In this document: positions 1 through 9,921 of the stretch, piece after piece
How positions within the stretch are numbered: the first letter of the stretch is position 1
How the letters are laid out: the number at the start of each line of letters is the position of its first letter
Origin: Muribaculaceae bacterium
Lineage (GTDB): Bacteria > Bacteroidota > Bacteroidia > Bacteroidales > Muribaculaceae
NCBI GenBank assembly: GCA_022509125.1
Contig: JAFLTU010000001.1
Location: 84,521 to 148,520 of the forward strand
Reading direction: 5' to 3'
Length of the DNA stretch: 64,000 nt
Notes under the pieces: model-generated
What the model saw: the letters and a program-made list of their open reading frames with translations, nothing else
Told to the model about the DNA's origin: nothing
The model's database searches: none
Translations under genes and position numbers: made by a program

Positions 1-1451
1 TTAAAAGCAATAAAATCAAAAAAACCGCCACATCCGACTGGATGGAGATAGAAAAACAGAGGGGCATTTCGGTGGCCACTTCTGTTATGGGTTTCGATTA
101 TGACGATTATAAAATAAATATCCTCGACACTCCGGGCCACCAAGATTTTGCGGAAGATACTTTCAGGACCCTAACTGCCGTAGATTCTGTTATTATTGTT
201 GTCGATGTGGCTAAAGGTGTGGAGACCCAGACAAGAAGACTGATGGAGGTGTGTCGCATGCGCAACACTCCGGTCATAATTTTTGTCAATAAGCTGGATA
301 GAGAAGGCCGTGATCCATTTGATATCCTTGATGAACTGGAAAACGAATTGAAAATAAAGGTTGTGCCTTTGACTTGGCCAATTAATATAGGTGCCAAATT
401 CAAGGGGGTTTATAATATCTATGAACATGGCCTCGATCTTTTTACCCCCTCCAAACAGACAATCAGTGAGCGTGTGGAAATCGATGATGTAAATAGTCCC
501 TTGGTCGATGAACTTATAGGCGAGGCCGATGCCGGAAAACTTCGTGAAGACCTCGAACTTATCGAGGGAGTATATCCCGAATTCAATGTTGAGGAATATT
601 TAGAAGGTAAGGTTGCTCCCGTCTTTTTCGGTTCCGCTCTCAATACGTTTGGAGTAAAGGAGCTTTTGGATTGTTTCGTGAAAATTGCCCCTTCCCCCAG
701 ACCCGTTTCGGCTGAAGAACGCACCGTCAATCCCGAAGAGGATGATTTTTCAGGATTCGTCTTTAAGATACATGCCAATATGGATCCCAACCATCGTTCA
801 TGTATTGCTTTTGTGAAAGTCTGCTCAGGCAAGTTTGAGAGAAACGTCGGATATAAACACGTCAGAAGCGACAAAGTGATGAAATTTGCAGCCCCCACAG
901 CTTTTATGGCTCAGAAGAAGAGTGTGGTTGAGGAGGCTTATCCAGGTGACATTGTGGGTATCCCCGACACCGGTAATTTCAAAATCGGTGACACTCTCAC
1001 CTCCGGGGAAAATATCCATTTCAAGGGCCTTCCCTCCTTCTCTCCGGAAATGTTTAAATATATCGAGAATGCCGATCCGATGAAATCCAAACAACTTGAG
1101 AAGGGCATCAAGCAACTGATGGATGAAGGGGTCGCTCAGCTCTTCACGAGCACTTTCAACGGGCGCAAAATCATCGGAACCGTGGGACAGCTTCAATTTG
1201 AAGTGATTCAATATCGCCTTCTGCATGAATATGGCGCGCAATGCCGGTGGGAACCAATGAGTATGTATAAAGCCTGCTGGATAGAGAGCGACGACCCTCA
1301 GGCTTTGGAGGCATTCAAGAAGAGAAAACATCAGTTTATGGCCACCGATAAGGATGGACGTGACGTTTTCATGGCCGACTCAAACTATGTTTTGCAAATG
1401 GCCCAAAACGATTTCCCAAAAATAAAATTCCATTTCTCCAGCGAATTTTAA
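1..1451 (+). CDS. prfC: Peptide chain release factor 3 (5'-truncated by window edge)
   Basis: RF3 is the translational GTPase that recycles RF1/RF2 after termination. The reading frame is open from base 3, before the first ATG at 42, so the start lies outside the window. About 482 residues are present against a usual length near 525, and the P-loop (G1) is missing. The G2 region (QRGISVATSV), G3 (DTPGHQDF) and G4 (NKLD) are all visible, followed by the EF-Tu-like domain 2 and the RF3 C-terminal domain (GTVGQLQFEVIQYRL). Only the left edge of the window truncates it; I see no internal break. Identity is secure because the DTPGHQDF variant and the C-terminal domain distinguish RF3 from EF-G. 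Confidence 0.97.
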   Translation, partial: KSNKIKKTATSDWMEIEKQRGISVATSVMGFDYDDYKINILDTPGHQDFAEDTFRTLTAVDSVIIVVDVAKGVETQTRRLMEVCRMRNTPVIIFVNKLDREGRDPFDILDELENELKIKVVPLTWPINIGAKFKGVYNIYEHGLDLFTPSKQTISERVEIDDVNSPLVDELIGEADAGKLREDLELIEGVYPEFNVEEYLEGKVAPVFFGSALNTFGVKELLDCFVKIAPSPRPVSAEERTVNPEEDDFSGFVFKIHANMDPNHRSCIAFVKVCSGKFERNVGYKHVRSDKVMKFAAPTAFMAQKKSVVEEAYPGDIVGIPDTGNFKIGDTLTSGENIHFKGLPSFSPEMFKYIENADPMKSKQLEKGIKQLMDEGVAQLFTSTFNGRKIIGTVGQLQFEVIQYRLLHEYGAQCRWEPMSMYKACWIESDDPQALEAFKKRKHQFMATDKDGRDVFMADSNYVLQMAQNDFPKIKFHFSSEF

Positions 1452-1471
1452 GAAACGTTTTTATAACTCTT

Positions 1472-1517
1472 TCCCCGGGCAACTATTTCTTTCTGAAGGG
1501 TGGTCTCGGGGATTTTT
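1472..1517 (+). terminator. Possible weak terminator after prfC
   Basis: TCCCCG (1472-1477) can pair with CGGGGA (1507-1512), and TTTTTA follows at once. The 29-nt loop is long, and the structure overlaps the stop codon of the convergent helicase gene, so this is a tentative call. Confidence 0.25.
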
Positions 1518-2910
1518 ATTCTTCAGGAAAAGGATTGTTGATAAAATAGACTCTTTCAGTGGCGCGTGTGATAGCCGTATAAAGCCAACGAAAGAAGTCG
1601 GATTGGGAGAATTCGGGGGGAAGGCCTCCAAGGTCGATGTAGACATGTTTCCATTGACCACCTTGAGCTTTATGGCACGTCACACAATAGCCATACTTCA
1701 CTTGAAGGGCGTTATAGTAAGGATTTTCGAGAGCAGCCTTGATCTTGAAGGATAATTCCCCTTCAGTGGCTGCAAGCACCCGGTTGTAGAATCGTTCCAT
1801 CTCTTCACGCGGAATCTGAGGCCCTTCGGCCACAAGGCTACGAAGCATTATCTGTGCCTTGACTGGGGTTTCTATTCCATCAACTTCTAATTCCGTGTCG
1901 GCAAACCATCTTCCATATTTCTTGGTTTTCTCCCCAACGCGGATGATCTCTGCGAGTTCCCCATTAGCAAGGAAATTCTTAAGTTTGTTTTCCTTACTCC
2001 AATAATAGTCGTTTTTAGAAATGACAATTCTTTCTCCCTTAATTAATGGCCCTTCAGCATCCAGCAGATATCTTCTTATCGTCGCGTTGATCATATTTGC
2101 CCGGAAATTAGATCTGCTGATCACTATAGTCTCCTCTTTTCCCACTGTGGCCCATGAGGAGGAGAGATTGTCGAGCATTTCTGCAGGATCAACCATCCTG
2201 ACATCGTCAAACCCTCTTCTGAGAATTGAAAAATTTTCAATTGGCGTTCCATTGAGAAGGAAATTCCTGGTTCTTGTAGCATTAACTAGAATGCCGCTTT
2301 CAGAAGCTTGACGGACGGGTGTCTGAAGAGTGAAAAAAATGGGATGAAGGCCAAGTTCCCTGAGTCTTTCAGGCCGCATGGCATGTGAGGCTGTCTGTCC
2401 CACGGGTGGCAACTGTGCAGAGTCTCCAACTAATATCATCGAACACCCTGAGCCACTGTAGACATATCTTATCAATTGATTGAGAAGAGATTGATTCAGG
2501 GAGTGGCCGTCAGTGATCAAGGAAGCTTCGTCAACAATGAAAATAGTGTCTGTCTCAGGGTTAGGAGCAAGAAAAAAGGATGAGTTTGTAGGATCGAGAG
2601 AATTACCTCGGAAAAGACGTTTATGGATCGTAGATGCCTTCCCGAATGCAAGTTTTGCAGCCACCTTGGCAGCCCTCCCTGTAGGGGCCATAACCACAGC
2701 CTTTTTCCTCAGCTTCTCCAGGGCTTTTACCAGAGCCCCCATGATTGAGGTTTTCCCCGTGCCGGCATATCCGTTTAGGATAAAGACTTCCCCTTCGCTC
2801 CTTTGGCTCAGAAAAAAGGAGAGCCCCTCGATGAGCGCCAATTGTTCGGCGTTTGGCACAAAAGGGGTTTCTTGGAGAATAAGGTTCCTATATTGGGATA
2901 GTTCAGTCAT
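1516..2910 (-). CDS. RecD-like ATP-dependent DNA helicase (SF1)
   Basis: This is a 464-residue superfamily 1 helicase of the RecD2/Dda type found as a stand-alone gene in Bacteroidetes. The motifs are in order: Walker A GYAGTGKTS (residues 47-55), motif Ia APTGRAAK, Walker B VDEASLI, motif III VGDSAQLPP, the C-terminal UvrD_C_2 segment CHKAQGGQWKHVYID and motif VI TAITRATERVYF. No nuclease domain is present. It is expected to unwind DNA 5'-3' during repair or recombination, but the specific pathway cannot be read from the sequence. It converges on prfC and is divergent from eno. I saw no good -7 box in the short upstream gap. Confidence 0.9.
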   Translation of the reverse strand: MTELSQYRNLILQETPFVPNAEQLALIEGLSFFLSQRSEGEVFILNGYAGTGKTSIMGALVKALEKLRKKAVVMAPTGRAAKVAAKLAFGKASTIHKRLFRGNSLDPTNSSFFLAPNPETDTIFIVDEASLITDGHSLNQSLLNQLIRYVYSGSGCSMILVGDSAQLPPVGQTASHAMRPERLRELGLHPIFFTLQTPVRQASESGILVNATRTRNFLLNGTPIENFSILRRGFDDVRMVDPAEMLDNLSSSWATVGKEETIVISRSNFRANMINATIRRYLLDAEGPLIKGERIVISKNDYYWSKENKLKNFLANGELAEIIRVGEKTKKYGRWFADTELEVDGIETPVKAQIMLRSLVAEGPQIPREEMERFYNRVLAATEGELSFKIKAALENPYYNALQVKYGYCVTCHKAQGGQWKHVYIDLGGLPPEFSQSDFFRWLYTAITRATERVYFINNPFPEE

Positions 2911-2912
2911 AG

Positions 2913-4379
<1,467 letters not shown>

Positions 4380-4406
4380 GTAGCCCTTAAATTCCGTAAT
4401 ATAAAG

Positions 4407-4447
4407 AACCCGGTTTAGAATCAAAAGATTCCCGAACCGGGTTTTTT
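4407..4447 (+). terminator. Terminator of eno
   Basis: AACCCGGTT (4407-4415) pairs with AACCGGGTT (4435-4443), and TTTTTT follows. This is a classic intrinsic terminator 28 nt after the enolase stop. Confidence 0.9.
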
Positions 4448-4479
4448 ATGTTAATTGAATGACTTTTCCCAAAAGTCTA

Positions 4480-4510
4480 AAAATATCAGAGGAGGCTTTT
4501 CAGCCTCCTC
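4480..4510 (-). terminator. Terminator of the CoA-transferase gene
   Basis: The inverted repeat GAGGAGGCT (4489-4497) / AGCCTCCTC (4502-4510) has a 4-nt loop. Read on the minus strand it is followed by TGATATTTTT. It lies 8 nt past the stop of the minus-strand gene and back to back with the eno terminator. Confidence 0.75.
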
Positions 4511-4517
4511 TTCAATC

Positions 4518-6017
4518 TTATTTATATTTTCCAAAATCCACATTCCTCATATCTCCCGAAGAAAGGAATTCAGTGTGGAAGGAGAGCGAGGCCTCCAGGT
4601 TATGAGGCGTCTGGCCTCCTGTCTCTTCCGACATTTTCAGATAGTCGCGAAGGAGTTCCTTATATTCCGGCGCTGCGCAATTATCTATAATCTCATGGGC
4701 TCTTTGCACGGGATCTTTCCCTCTGAGGTCGGCAATTCCTTGATCGGTTATCAGAATGTCTACCGAATGTTCTGAATGATCTACATGCGACACCATCGGA
4801 ACAATATTGGAGATTTTTCCTCCCTTCGTCACAGATGGGCAAGAGAAGATTGATATATAAGCATTGCGGGTGAAGTCGCCTGATCCTCCGATGCCGTTCA
4901 TCATCTTTGTGCCGGTGACATGGGTGGAATTAATGTTTCCGAATATATCTGCTTCAAGGGCTGTGTTCATAGTGACAACTCCCAGACGTCTAACAACCTC
5001 CGGATTGTTGGAAATCTCTGCCGGACGAAGACAAAGTTTGTCTTTATAGAAATCAAGGTTGTTGATGAATTCCTCCTCCATGTGTTCGGAGATGGTAAGA
5101 GAGCACGTGCTTCCGAATTTGCATCTTCCCTTTTTCATAAGGTCGAGCACAGCATCCTGAATCACCTCAGTATACATTTCAAACGGGGGAATTTCCTTTG
5201 CGTCAGCAAGTCCATAGAGCACTGCATTGGCCACATTGCCCACTCCGCTTTGCAGAGGGAGGAATGAGGGAGGGATAATGCCTCTGTGCATCTCATCTAT
5301 AAGGAAATTGCAGACATTGGCGCTGATATGTTTGGTGACCTCATCAGGCTCCGTAAAGGGTTTGATGTCATCGAGCTGAGAGGTCATGACAACTCCTACA
5401 ATCTTTTCCGGATCAATCTTTAAGAGGGGAGAGCCCACTCGGTGGCTAGCCTTGAAGATTGGGATTTCACTCCTGACTGGGGGATCGGCCGGAACATAGA
5501 TATCATGAATACCCCTCAATCCTTTTGGAAGCTTTTCGTTGAGTTCGAGTATCACCTTCTTGGCGCAATTGGTGAAGGTGGGAATATTGCCCACTCCGGT
5601 GCCTAAAACTACAGAACCGTCGTCCATGATTTCTGCTACCTCCACGATGGCTACATCTATGGGACCATAGAAACCATAGCGTATCTTTTGTGCCAATTCA
5701 GAAAGATGGAGATCGAAATAGTGAACCTTATGTGCGTTTAGGCTCTTCCTAAGATCGCCATGGCTCTGATAAGGAGTGCGCTTATCGACGGCATCTGCTC
5801 TGACTAGGGCGCCGTCACAAAGATCACTTGTGGAGGCTCCTGTAAATACGTTTATTTGAAAAGGTTTTCCTTCGGCATGTAGTTTTTCGGCCATCTTTGC
5901 TATAGCTCCCGGCACAACTTTGGGTGTCCCGGCTGCAGTGAACCCTGAAAATCCTACATTGTCACCATTTTTAACAAATTGAGCCGCCTCTTCAGGCGTC
6001 AGTATCGGAAATCTCAT
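4518..6017 (-). CDS. Acetyl-CoA hydrolase/transferase family protein
   Basis: This 499-residue class I CoA-transferase belongs to the Cat1/AarC (succinyl-CoA:acetate CoA-transferase) group. The family transfers CoA between short-chain acids through a glutamyl-CoA thioester. The segment LQSGVGNVANAVLYGL followed by MYTEVIQD places the catalytic glutamate at about E284, and a C-terminal GxGGSGDFTRNA loop matches the CoA-binding region. In a saccharolytic anaerobe the likely role is conversion of acetyl-CoA or succinyl-CoA to the free acid with energy recovery. Sequence alone cannot decide between hydrolase and transferase. The gene is monocistronic, with a predicted promoter and terminator of its own. 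Confidence 0.92.
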   Translation of the reverse strand: MRFPILTPEEAAQFVKNGDNVGFSGFTAAGTPKVVPGAIAKMAEKLHAEGKPFQINVFTGASTSDLCDGALVRADAVDKRTPYQSHGDLRKSLNAHKVHYFDLHLSELAQKIRYGFYGPIDVAIVEVAEIMDDGSVVLGTGVGNIPTFTNCAKKVILELNEKLPKGLRGIHDIYVPADPPVRSEIPIFKASHRVGSPLLKIDPEKIVGVVMTSQLDDIKPFTEPDEVTKHISANVCNFLIDEMHRGIIPPSFLPLQSGVGNVANAVLYGLADAKEIPPFEMYTEVIQDAVLDLMKKGRCKFGSTCSLTISEHMEEEFINNLDFYKDKLCLRPAEISNNPEVVRRLGVVTMNTALEADIFGNINSTHVTGTKMMNGIGGSGDFTRNAYISIFSCPSVTKGGKISNIVPMVSHVDHSEHSVDILITDQGIADLRGKDPVQRAHEIIDNCAAPEYKELLRDYLKMSEETGGQTPHNLEASLSFHTEFLSSGDMRNVDFGKYK

Positions 6018-6039
6018 TTCGTTAGAAATTATTTTAGGG

Positions 6040-6070
6040 TTGGTTAGTTAGAATTATTTCCACATATTTG
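6040..6070 (+). promoter_or_regulatory. Candidate promoter for the flippase-like gene
   Basis: TTG (6040-6042) lies 20 nt before CATATTTG (6063-6070), one mismatch from the -7 consensus. A second, poorer match (TATATTTTG) ends at 6100. The box faces the minus-strand promoter at 6075-6105. Confidence 0.35.
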
Positions 6071-6074
6071 CATG

Positions 6075-6105
6075 CGAATTTAAGCAATATCTATATTTTG
6101 GCAAA
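6075..6105 (-). promoter_or_regulatory. Promoter of the CoA-transferase gene
   Basis: On the minus strand, TTTG (6105-6102) is followed after 19 nt by TAAATTCG (6082-6075), one mismatch from TAnnTTTG. It predicts a start near 6069 and a leader of about 50 nt. Confidence 0.5.
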
Positions 6106-6140
6106 AAAATAAATGCCAAATCAATTATTAATCACACGAA

Positions 6141-7328
6141 ATGACAGACGGGCAGAAAGATAAGTCGAATGAAGTGCCATCCAAGGGATCGGGACCCCAA
6201 AAGTCATTTCGAAAGTGGTTTCAACGGCTTGAGCAAAACAAGACTTTTATTCTTGTAAAAAAAATAGCAGGATATGTGTTTCGCTATGGTTTCCCGTTGG
6301 CCGTCTCATTATGTTTGATTTTATGGCTGTTCCATAAAGTGAATTTCCATCAGGTGATGGAAATAGCCCATCGAGGTTGCAACTATTGGTTTATCGGGAT
6401 AATGATGGCAGTGACCACTCTCTCGCTTATGGTCAGGGGTGTCAGATGGGGTTTGCAGTTGGTGGCTTCAGGCGTGAAACCAATGAGTATGGTGGCTGAA
6501 TGGGTATGCCTTTTCGGGGCTTATGCCTTAAACCTTGTCTTTCCGCAAATGGGGGAGGCCTGGAGATGTCTTTTCGTGAGCAAACGTCAGAAGGCTCCGC
6601 TCTCCACTGTGGTTGGAACCGATATCGGCGACCGTTTCATCGACTGGGTCATCATTATGATCCTCTTTATAGTTGCTCTTATTGTGGCCCATCCTTACAT
6701 AATGGAATTCATGAACCATTATGAGATCGGACGAGAAGTGAAAAAGGTGGTCGACAATGCCACACTCTGGATTTCTTTAGGAGGAAGCATTGCCTTTTTG
6801 GTGGCTTTGCTTTATTTTTTCCGACGTAAGAAATGGGCTCAATCCATTTCTAACACAATTAAGAAAATGTGGCTGGGTTTCAGCGTTATTTTCCGCATGA
6901 AACTTTGGTGGCTATATCTTCTCTTGTCGATATTGACTTGGGTTTTATATTTTATAGAAATCTATATCTGTTTCTTTTCCTTTAGCTACACGAAGGAATT
7001 GGTGTACACCCATGGTCTTGCCTACGGACTTTTACCGGGACTCGTGGCCTTCGTGTTCGGTTCCCTTTCTATGGGTATACCCTCTAACGGAGGCCTTGGA
7101 CCTTGGAACCTGGCAATAATGTTTGCGTTGTCGCTCTTCGGAATCAGCAACACCGACGGCACAGCCTTCAGCATTGTTGTATGGTCGTTTCAATCATTGA
7201 TGTATGTTGCGTTGGGAATTTTCGCCCTCGCCTATATTATGGTGACAGGTCGTAAACTAAAAAAAGAGGGCAATCCGGAAAGTGATCCAGGCCAGACACC
7301 AGGCCAGAGTGGTGTTATAAACCACTGA
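6141..7328 (+). CDS. Lysylphosphatidylglycerol synthase TM-region (flippase-like, UPF0104) protein
   Basis: This 395-residue polytopic membrane protein resembles the integral membrane half of MprF and the YbhN/AglD family. After a charged N-terminus of about 45 residues there are several hydrophobic spans, with the family's short signatures VRGVRWG, FPQMGEAWRC and GSLSMGIPSNGGLGPWN. No soluble aminoacyl-transferase domain follows, so synthesis of lysyl-PG is not implied. Such proteins are thought to move lipids or lipid-linked groups, but the substrate here is unknown. The hydrophilic C-terminal tail (about 24 residues) is encoded on the strand opposite the last codons of feoAB. Confidence 0.85.
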   Translation: MTDGQKDKSNEVPSKGSGPQKSFRKWFQRLEQNKTFILVKKIAGYVFRYGFPLAVSLCLILWLFHKVNFHQVMEIAHRGCNYWFIGIMMAVTTLSLMVRGVRWGLQLVASGVKPMSMVAEWVCLFGAYALNLVFPQMGEAWRCLFVSKRQKAPLSTVVGTDIGDRFIDWVIIMILFIVALIVAHPYIMEFMNHYEIGREVKKVVDNATLWISLGGSIAFLVALLYFFRRKKWAQSISNTIKKMWLGFSVIFRMKLWWLYLLLSILTWVLYFIEIYICFFSFSYTKELVYTHGLAYGLLPGLVAFVFGSLSMGIPSNGGLGPWNLAIMFALSLFGISNTDGTAFSIVVWSFQSLMYVALGIFALAYIMVTGRKLKKEGNPESDPGQTPGQSGVINH

Positions 7329-9695
7329 GAAGAATCCCCATTTCCAAGTGCCCGTTTCCTTAACTATAGCGGCAATTGTCGCGACACAAGGGAAATAGAG
7401 CAACACGAAGACCAGGAATCCCAGGGCCGAGGCTGTTGTAAAGGGGGCTTTCCCTGTGAGTTTCGAAGGTGTCTTAAGACGAGCTGATAATAATTCGGCA
7501 TCGTCGTCACCTACATAAAGCACTCCCAAAGTCGATACCACCACTTCTTTTGCCGCACATCCGGCCAAAAGCGAACAGCAAGCCTTCCATCCCAAATCCA
7601 AAGGACGCATCACAGGTTCAACGAATCTTCCCACATAGCTCAGGATAGAATGGCTCTCTTGATATTCATTCAGAATAATTTCATCGAGACGTTCGGTGTC
7701 GCTCTCTGCAATAATTTCGGAAGGTAATTCGGCCAAAGTGTTCAAGGCGAATTCTTCGGAAACATCCTCCTCATTATATCGCGGGAAATAAGAAAGACCC
7801 CAGATTATGATTGAAGCTATCAGAATAAAGCCTCCCATCTTTTTCAGGTATTGGTCGGCCTTCGACCACATGTTTCTAACCGTAGCTTTAGCCGTCGGCA
7901 TCCGATAGGGGGGCAACTCCATGACGAAGGGGGTCTCGTCGGCCTTAAACCAGAATTTTCTCATAAGTCTGGCTGTAATAACGGCCACCACAATTCCTAA
8001 AAGATATAAACCCACGAATATCCAGGCCCCGTAGTGGGGAAAAAATGCTCCGGCCAACAACACATAAATTGGGATTCGGGCCGAACAACTGATGAAAGGA
8101 TTGATAAGGATGGTGATCAATCGGCTCGATCTGCTCTCAATGATTCGGGTCGACATGATGGCCGGAACATTACAACCGAATCCCATTACCATCGGTATGA
8201 AGGATTTCCCGTGGAGGCCCATTTTGTGCATAAGCTTATCCATGATGAAGGCCACCCTCGCCATATAACCTGAGTCCTCCATAAAGGATATAAATGTATA
8301 GAGTATGAGGATATTGGGTAGAAAGACTATGACAGAACCCACGCCACCGATAATCCCGTCAAGGAGAAGATCTTTCAAAGGCCCCTCAGGCATATTGTCT
8401 CCCAAAAGGGTTGAAATCCTACTGATCACCCATTCTATCCATTCCATCGGGTAAGAGCCTATCTGGAAAGTGGCCCAAAACATTAGCCACATCACCAGAA
8501 TGAATATAGGAAACCCAAAGAGCTTATTGGTGACAAATGCGTCGATGATTTTTGTGGAATTATCTATTGTGGCCTCATTAGCCTCCATTGTTTCTGCCAA
8601 AGCTCCCTGGATAAACCCGAATTTTTCGGCTGAAATCAATGCGCTGGCATCCTCACCAAGGTTTTTTTCAAGCCGCTCGTTTTGAGCCGCCCTTATTTTC
8701 TCCCATTCCGGATAATTTGGATATTTTTCGAGCATCCGTTTCATCTCCGGATCTTTCTCGAGAAATTTTATGGCCAGAAATCGGGGAGAAAATCTTTGAG
8801 GCAGGTCGGGGTCTTGTTTGAAGGCGTCAACGAGTTTCCTGACAGCTTCTTCGATTTCCGGCCTCATCTTTATGTGGATATGGCGAGTGTCCGGATTTTT
8901 GAGTTCGTAGACCTGTATAATTGTGTCGAGAAGATTGTCCACTCCCCAACCTGTGGCAGCAATGGTCGGAACGATCGGCACTCCTAGCATCTTGCCCAAG
9001 GTTTCATATTCTAGCTTTATATGTTTTTTTTCAAGCTCGTCAAACATGTTAAGAGCTATGACCATGCTCCGGTTCATGTCGATAAGCTCAGTAGTCAGGA
9101 AGAGGTTTCGCTCGATATTAGAGGCCACTACAACATTTACGATGACGTCGGGCGTCTCTTCCTTAAGATAGCGCATGACATAAAGCTCTTCAGGAGAATA
9201 GGCAGATAGAGAATAGGTGCCCGGTAGGTCTACGACGTTGAATTCGTAGCCTTTATATTTCATCTTTCCCTCTTTGGCTCCCACTGTCACGCCGGCATAG
9301 TTGCCTACATGTTCGTGAGCTCCTGAAACTATGTTGAATAGGGAGGTCTTGCCGCAGTTAGGATTGCCTACCAATGCGATGTTGATGGTCTTGGCTTTGC
9401 TTGTTTTGGGGATGTCTGACTGCGGAAGAGGTTCCACATGGATTTTCTCCTCCACTGTCTTCTCCCAATCTTCGAGTGGTTCGATCTCGATCATCTGGGC
9501 CTCCGAGCGCCGCAGCGACACCTCATAATCCATGAGATGAAATTTTATGGGGTCCTGAAGTGGAGCGTTAAGCACAAGCGTGATTTCCCGACCCTTCACA
9601 AAACCCATCTCCATGACTCTTTTACGAAAAGCGCCATGTCCCAGAATCTTCACGATTACCCCGGTTTCTCCGGGCTTAAGGTCAGAAAGCCTCAT
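7257..9695 (-). CDS. feoB: Ferrous iron transporter, FeoA-FeoB fusion
   Basis: FeoB is the G-protein-gated inner-membrane Fe2+ importer; here the FeoA SH3-like domain is fused at its N-terminus. FeoA spans roughly residues 1-75 (MRLSDLKPGETGVIVKI). The G domain has GNPNCGKTS, VDLPGTYSL and NMFDE. Two Gate domains (GFGCNVPAIMSTR; LAGCAAKEVVVSTLG) with several membrane spans follow. I prefer the ATG at 9695, because family members begin at this point and the -7 box at 9723-9730 leaves only a few bases for the alternative ATG at 9710 (817 residues). The last 24 codons overlap the convergent gene at 7257-7328. Expected to be important under anaerobic, ferrous-iron conditions. Confidence 0.96.
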   Translation of the reverse strand: MRLSDLKPGETGVIVKILGHGAFRKRVMEMGFVKGREITLVLNAPLQDPIKFHLMDYEVSLRRSEAQMIEIEPLEDWEKTVEEKIHVEPLPQSDIPKTSKAKTINIALVGNPNCGKTSLFNIVSGAHEHVGNYAGVTVGAKEGKMKYKGYEFNVVDLPGTYSLSAYSPEELYVMRYLKEETPDVIVNVVVASNIERNLFLTTELIDMNRSMVIALNMFDELEKKHIKLEYETLGKMLGVPIVPTIAATGWGVDNLLDTIIQVYELKNPDTRHIHIKMRPEIEEAVRKLVDAFKQDPDLPQRFSPRFLAIKFLEKDPEMKRMLEKYPNYPEWEKIRAAQNERLEKNLGEDASALISAEKFGFIQGALAETMEANEATIDNSTKIIDAFVTNKLFGFPIFILVMWLMFWATFQIGSYPMEWIEWVISRISTLLGDNMPEGPLKDLLLDGIIGGVGSVIVFLPNILILYTFISFMEDSGYMARVAFIMDKLMHKMGLHGKSFIPMVMGFGCNVPAIMSTRIIESRSSRLITILINPFISCSARIPIYVLLAGAFFPHYGAWIFVGLYLLGIVVAVITARLMRKFWFKADETPFVMELPPYRMPTAKATVRNMWSKADQYLKKMGGFILIASIIIWGLSYFPRYNEEDVSEEFALNTLAELPSEIIAESDTERLDEIILNEYQESHSILSYVGRFVEPVMRPLDLGWKACCSLLAGCAAKEVVVSTLGVLYVGDDDAELLSARLKTPSKLTGKAPFTTASALGFLVFVLLYFPCVATIAAIVKETGTWKWGFFSVVYNTTLAWCLAWITFRIALFF

Positions 9696-9722
9696 ATTTA
9701 GCCTTGTCAATCCTTTTCAAGG

Positions 9723-9753
9723 CAAAGTTAACGAATTCACCAATGCAACTAAA
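9723..9753 (-). promoter_or_regulatory. Promoter of feoAB
   Basis: On the minus strand, TTTA (9753-9750) and then TAACTTTG (9730-9723) are separated by 19 nt. This is a perfect -7 box with a one-mismatch -33 box. The predicted start is near 9717, favouring translation from the ATG at 9695. Confidence 0.65.
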
Positions 9754-9777
9754 CGGTAAATCCACTCCTGCCTAAAA

Positions 9778-9797
9778 AATACCTACTAATAGGTATT
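9778..9797. promoter_or_regulatory. 20-bp palindrome upstream of feoAB, candidate operator
   Basis: AATACCTA and TAGGTATT form a perfect 8-bp inverted repeat around CTAA. It lies 24 nt upstream of the feoAB -33 box. The symmetry suits a dimeric regulator. The sequence is not a standard Fur box, so the regulator is unknown. Confidence 0.45.
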
Positions 9798-9869
9798 TAT
9801 TGCAATTTACCACAAAAATGGGGGTTGCATCAGATAGTTTTAGTGTTTTTACATGTATAAATTTATAGC

Positions 9870-9903
9870 AAAGAAAAAAGGTGCGGCCGGAAGCTGCACC
9901 TTT
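9870..9903 (-). terminator. Terminator of the S9 peptidase gene
   Basis: AAAGGTGC (9877-9884) pairs with GCACCTTT (9896-9903). Read on the minus strand the hairpin runs into TTTTTTCTTTGC. It begins 19 nt after the peptidase stop. Confidence 0.85.
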
Positions 9904-9921
9904 AACTAGAGGTATCAGTGA

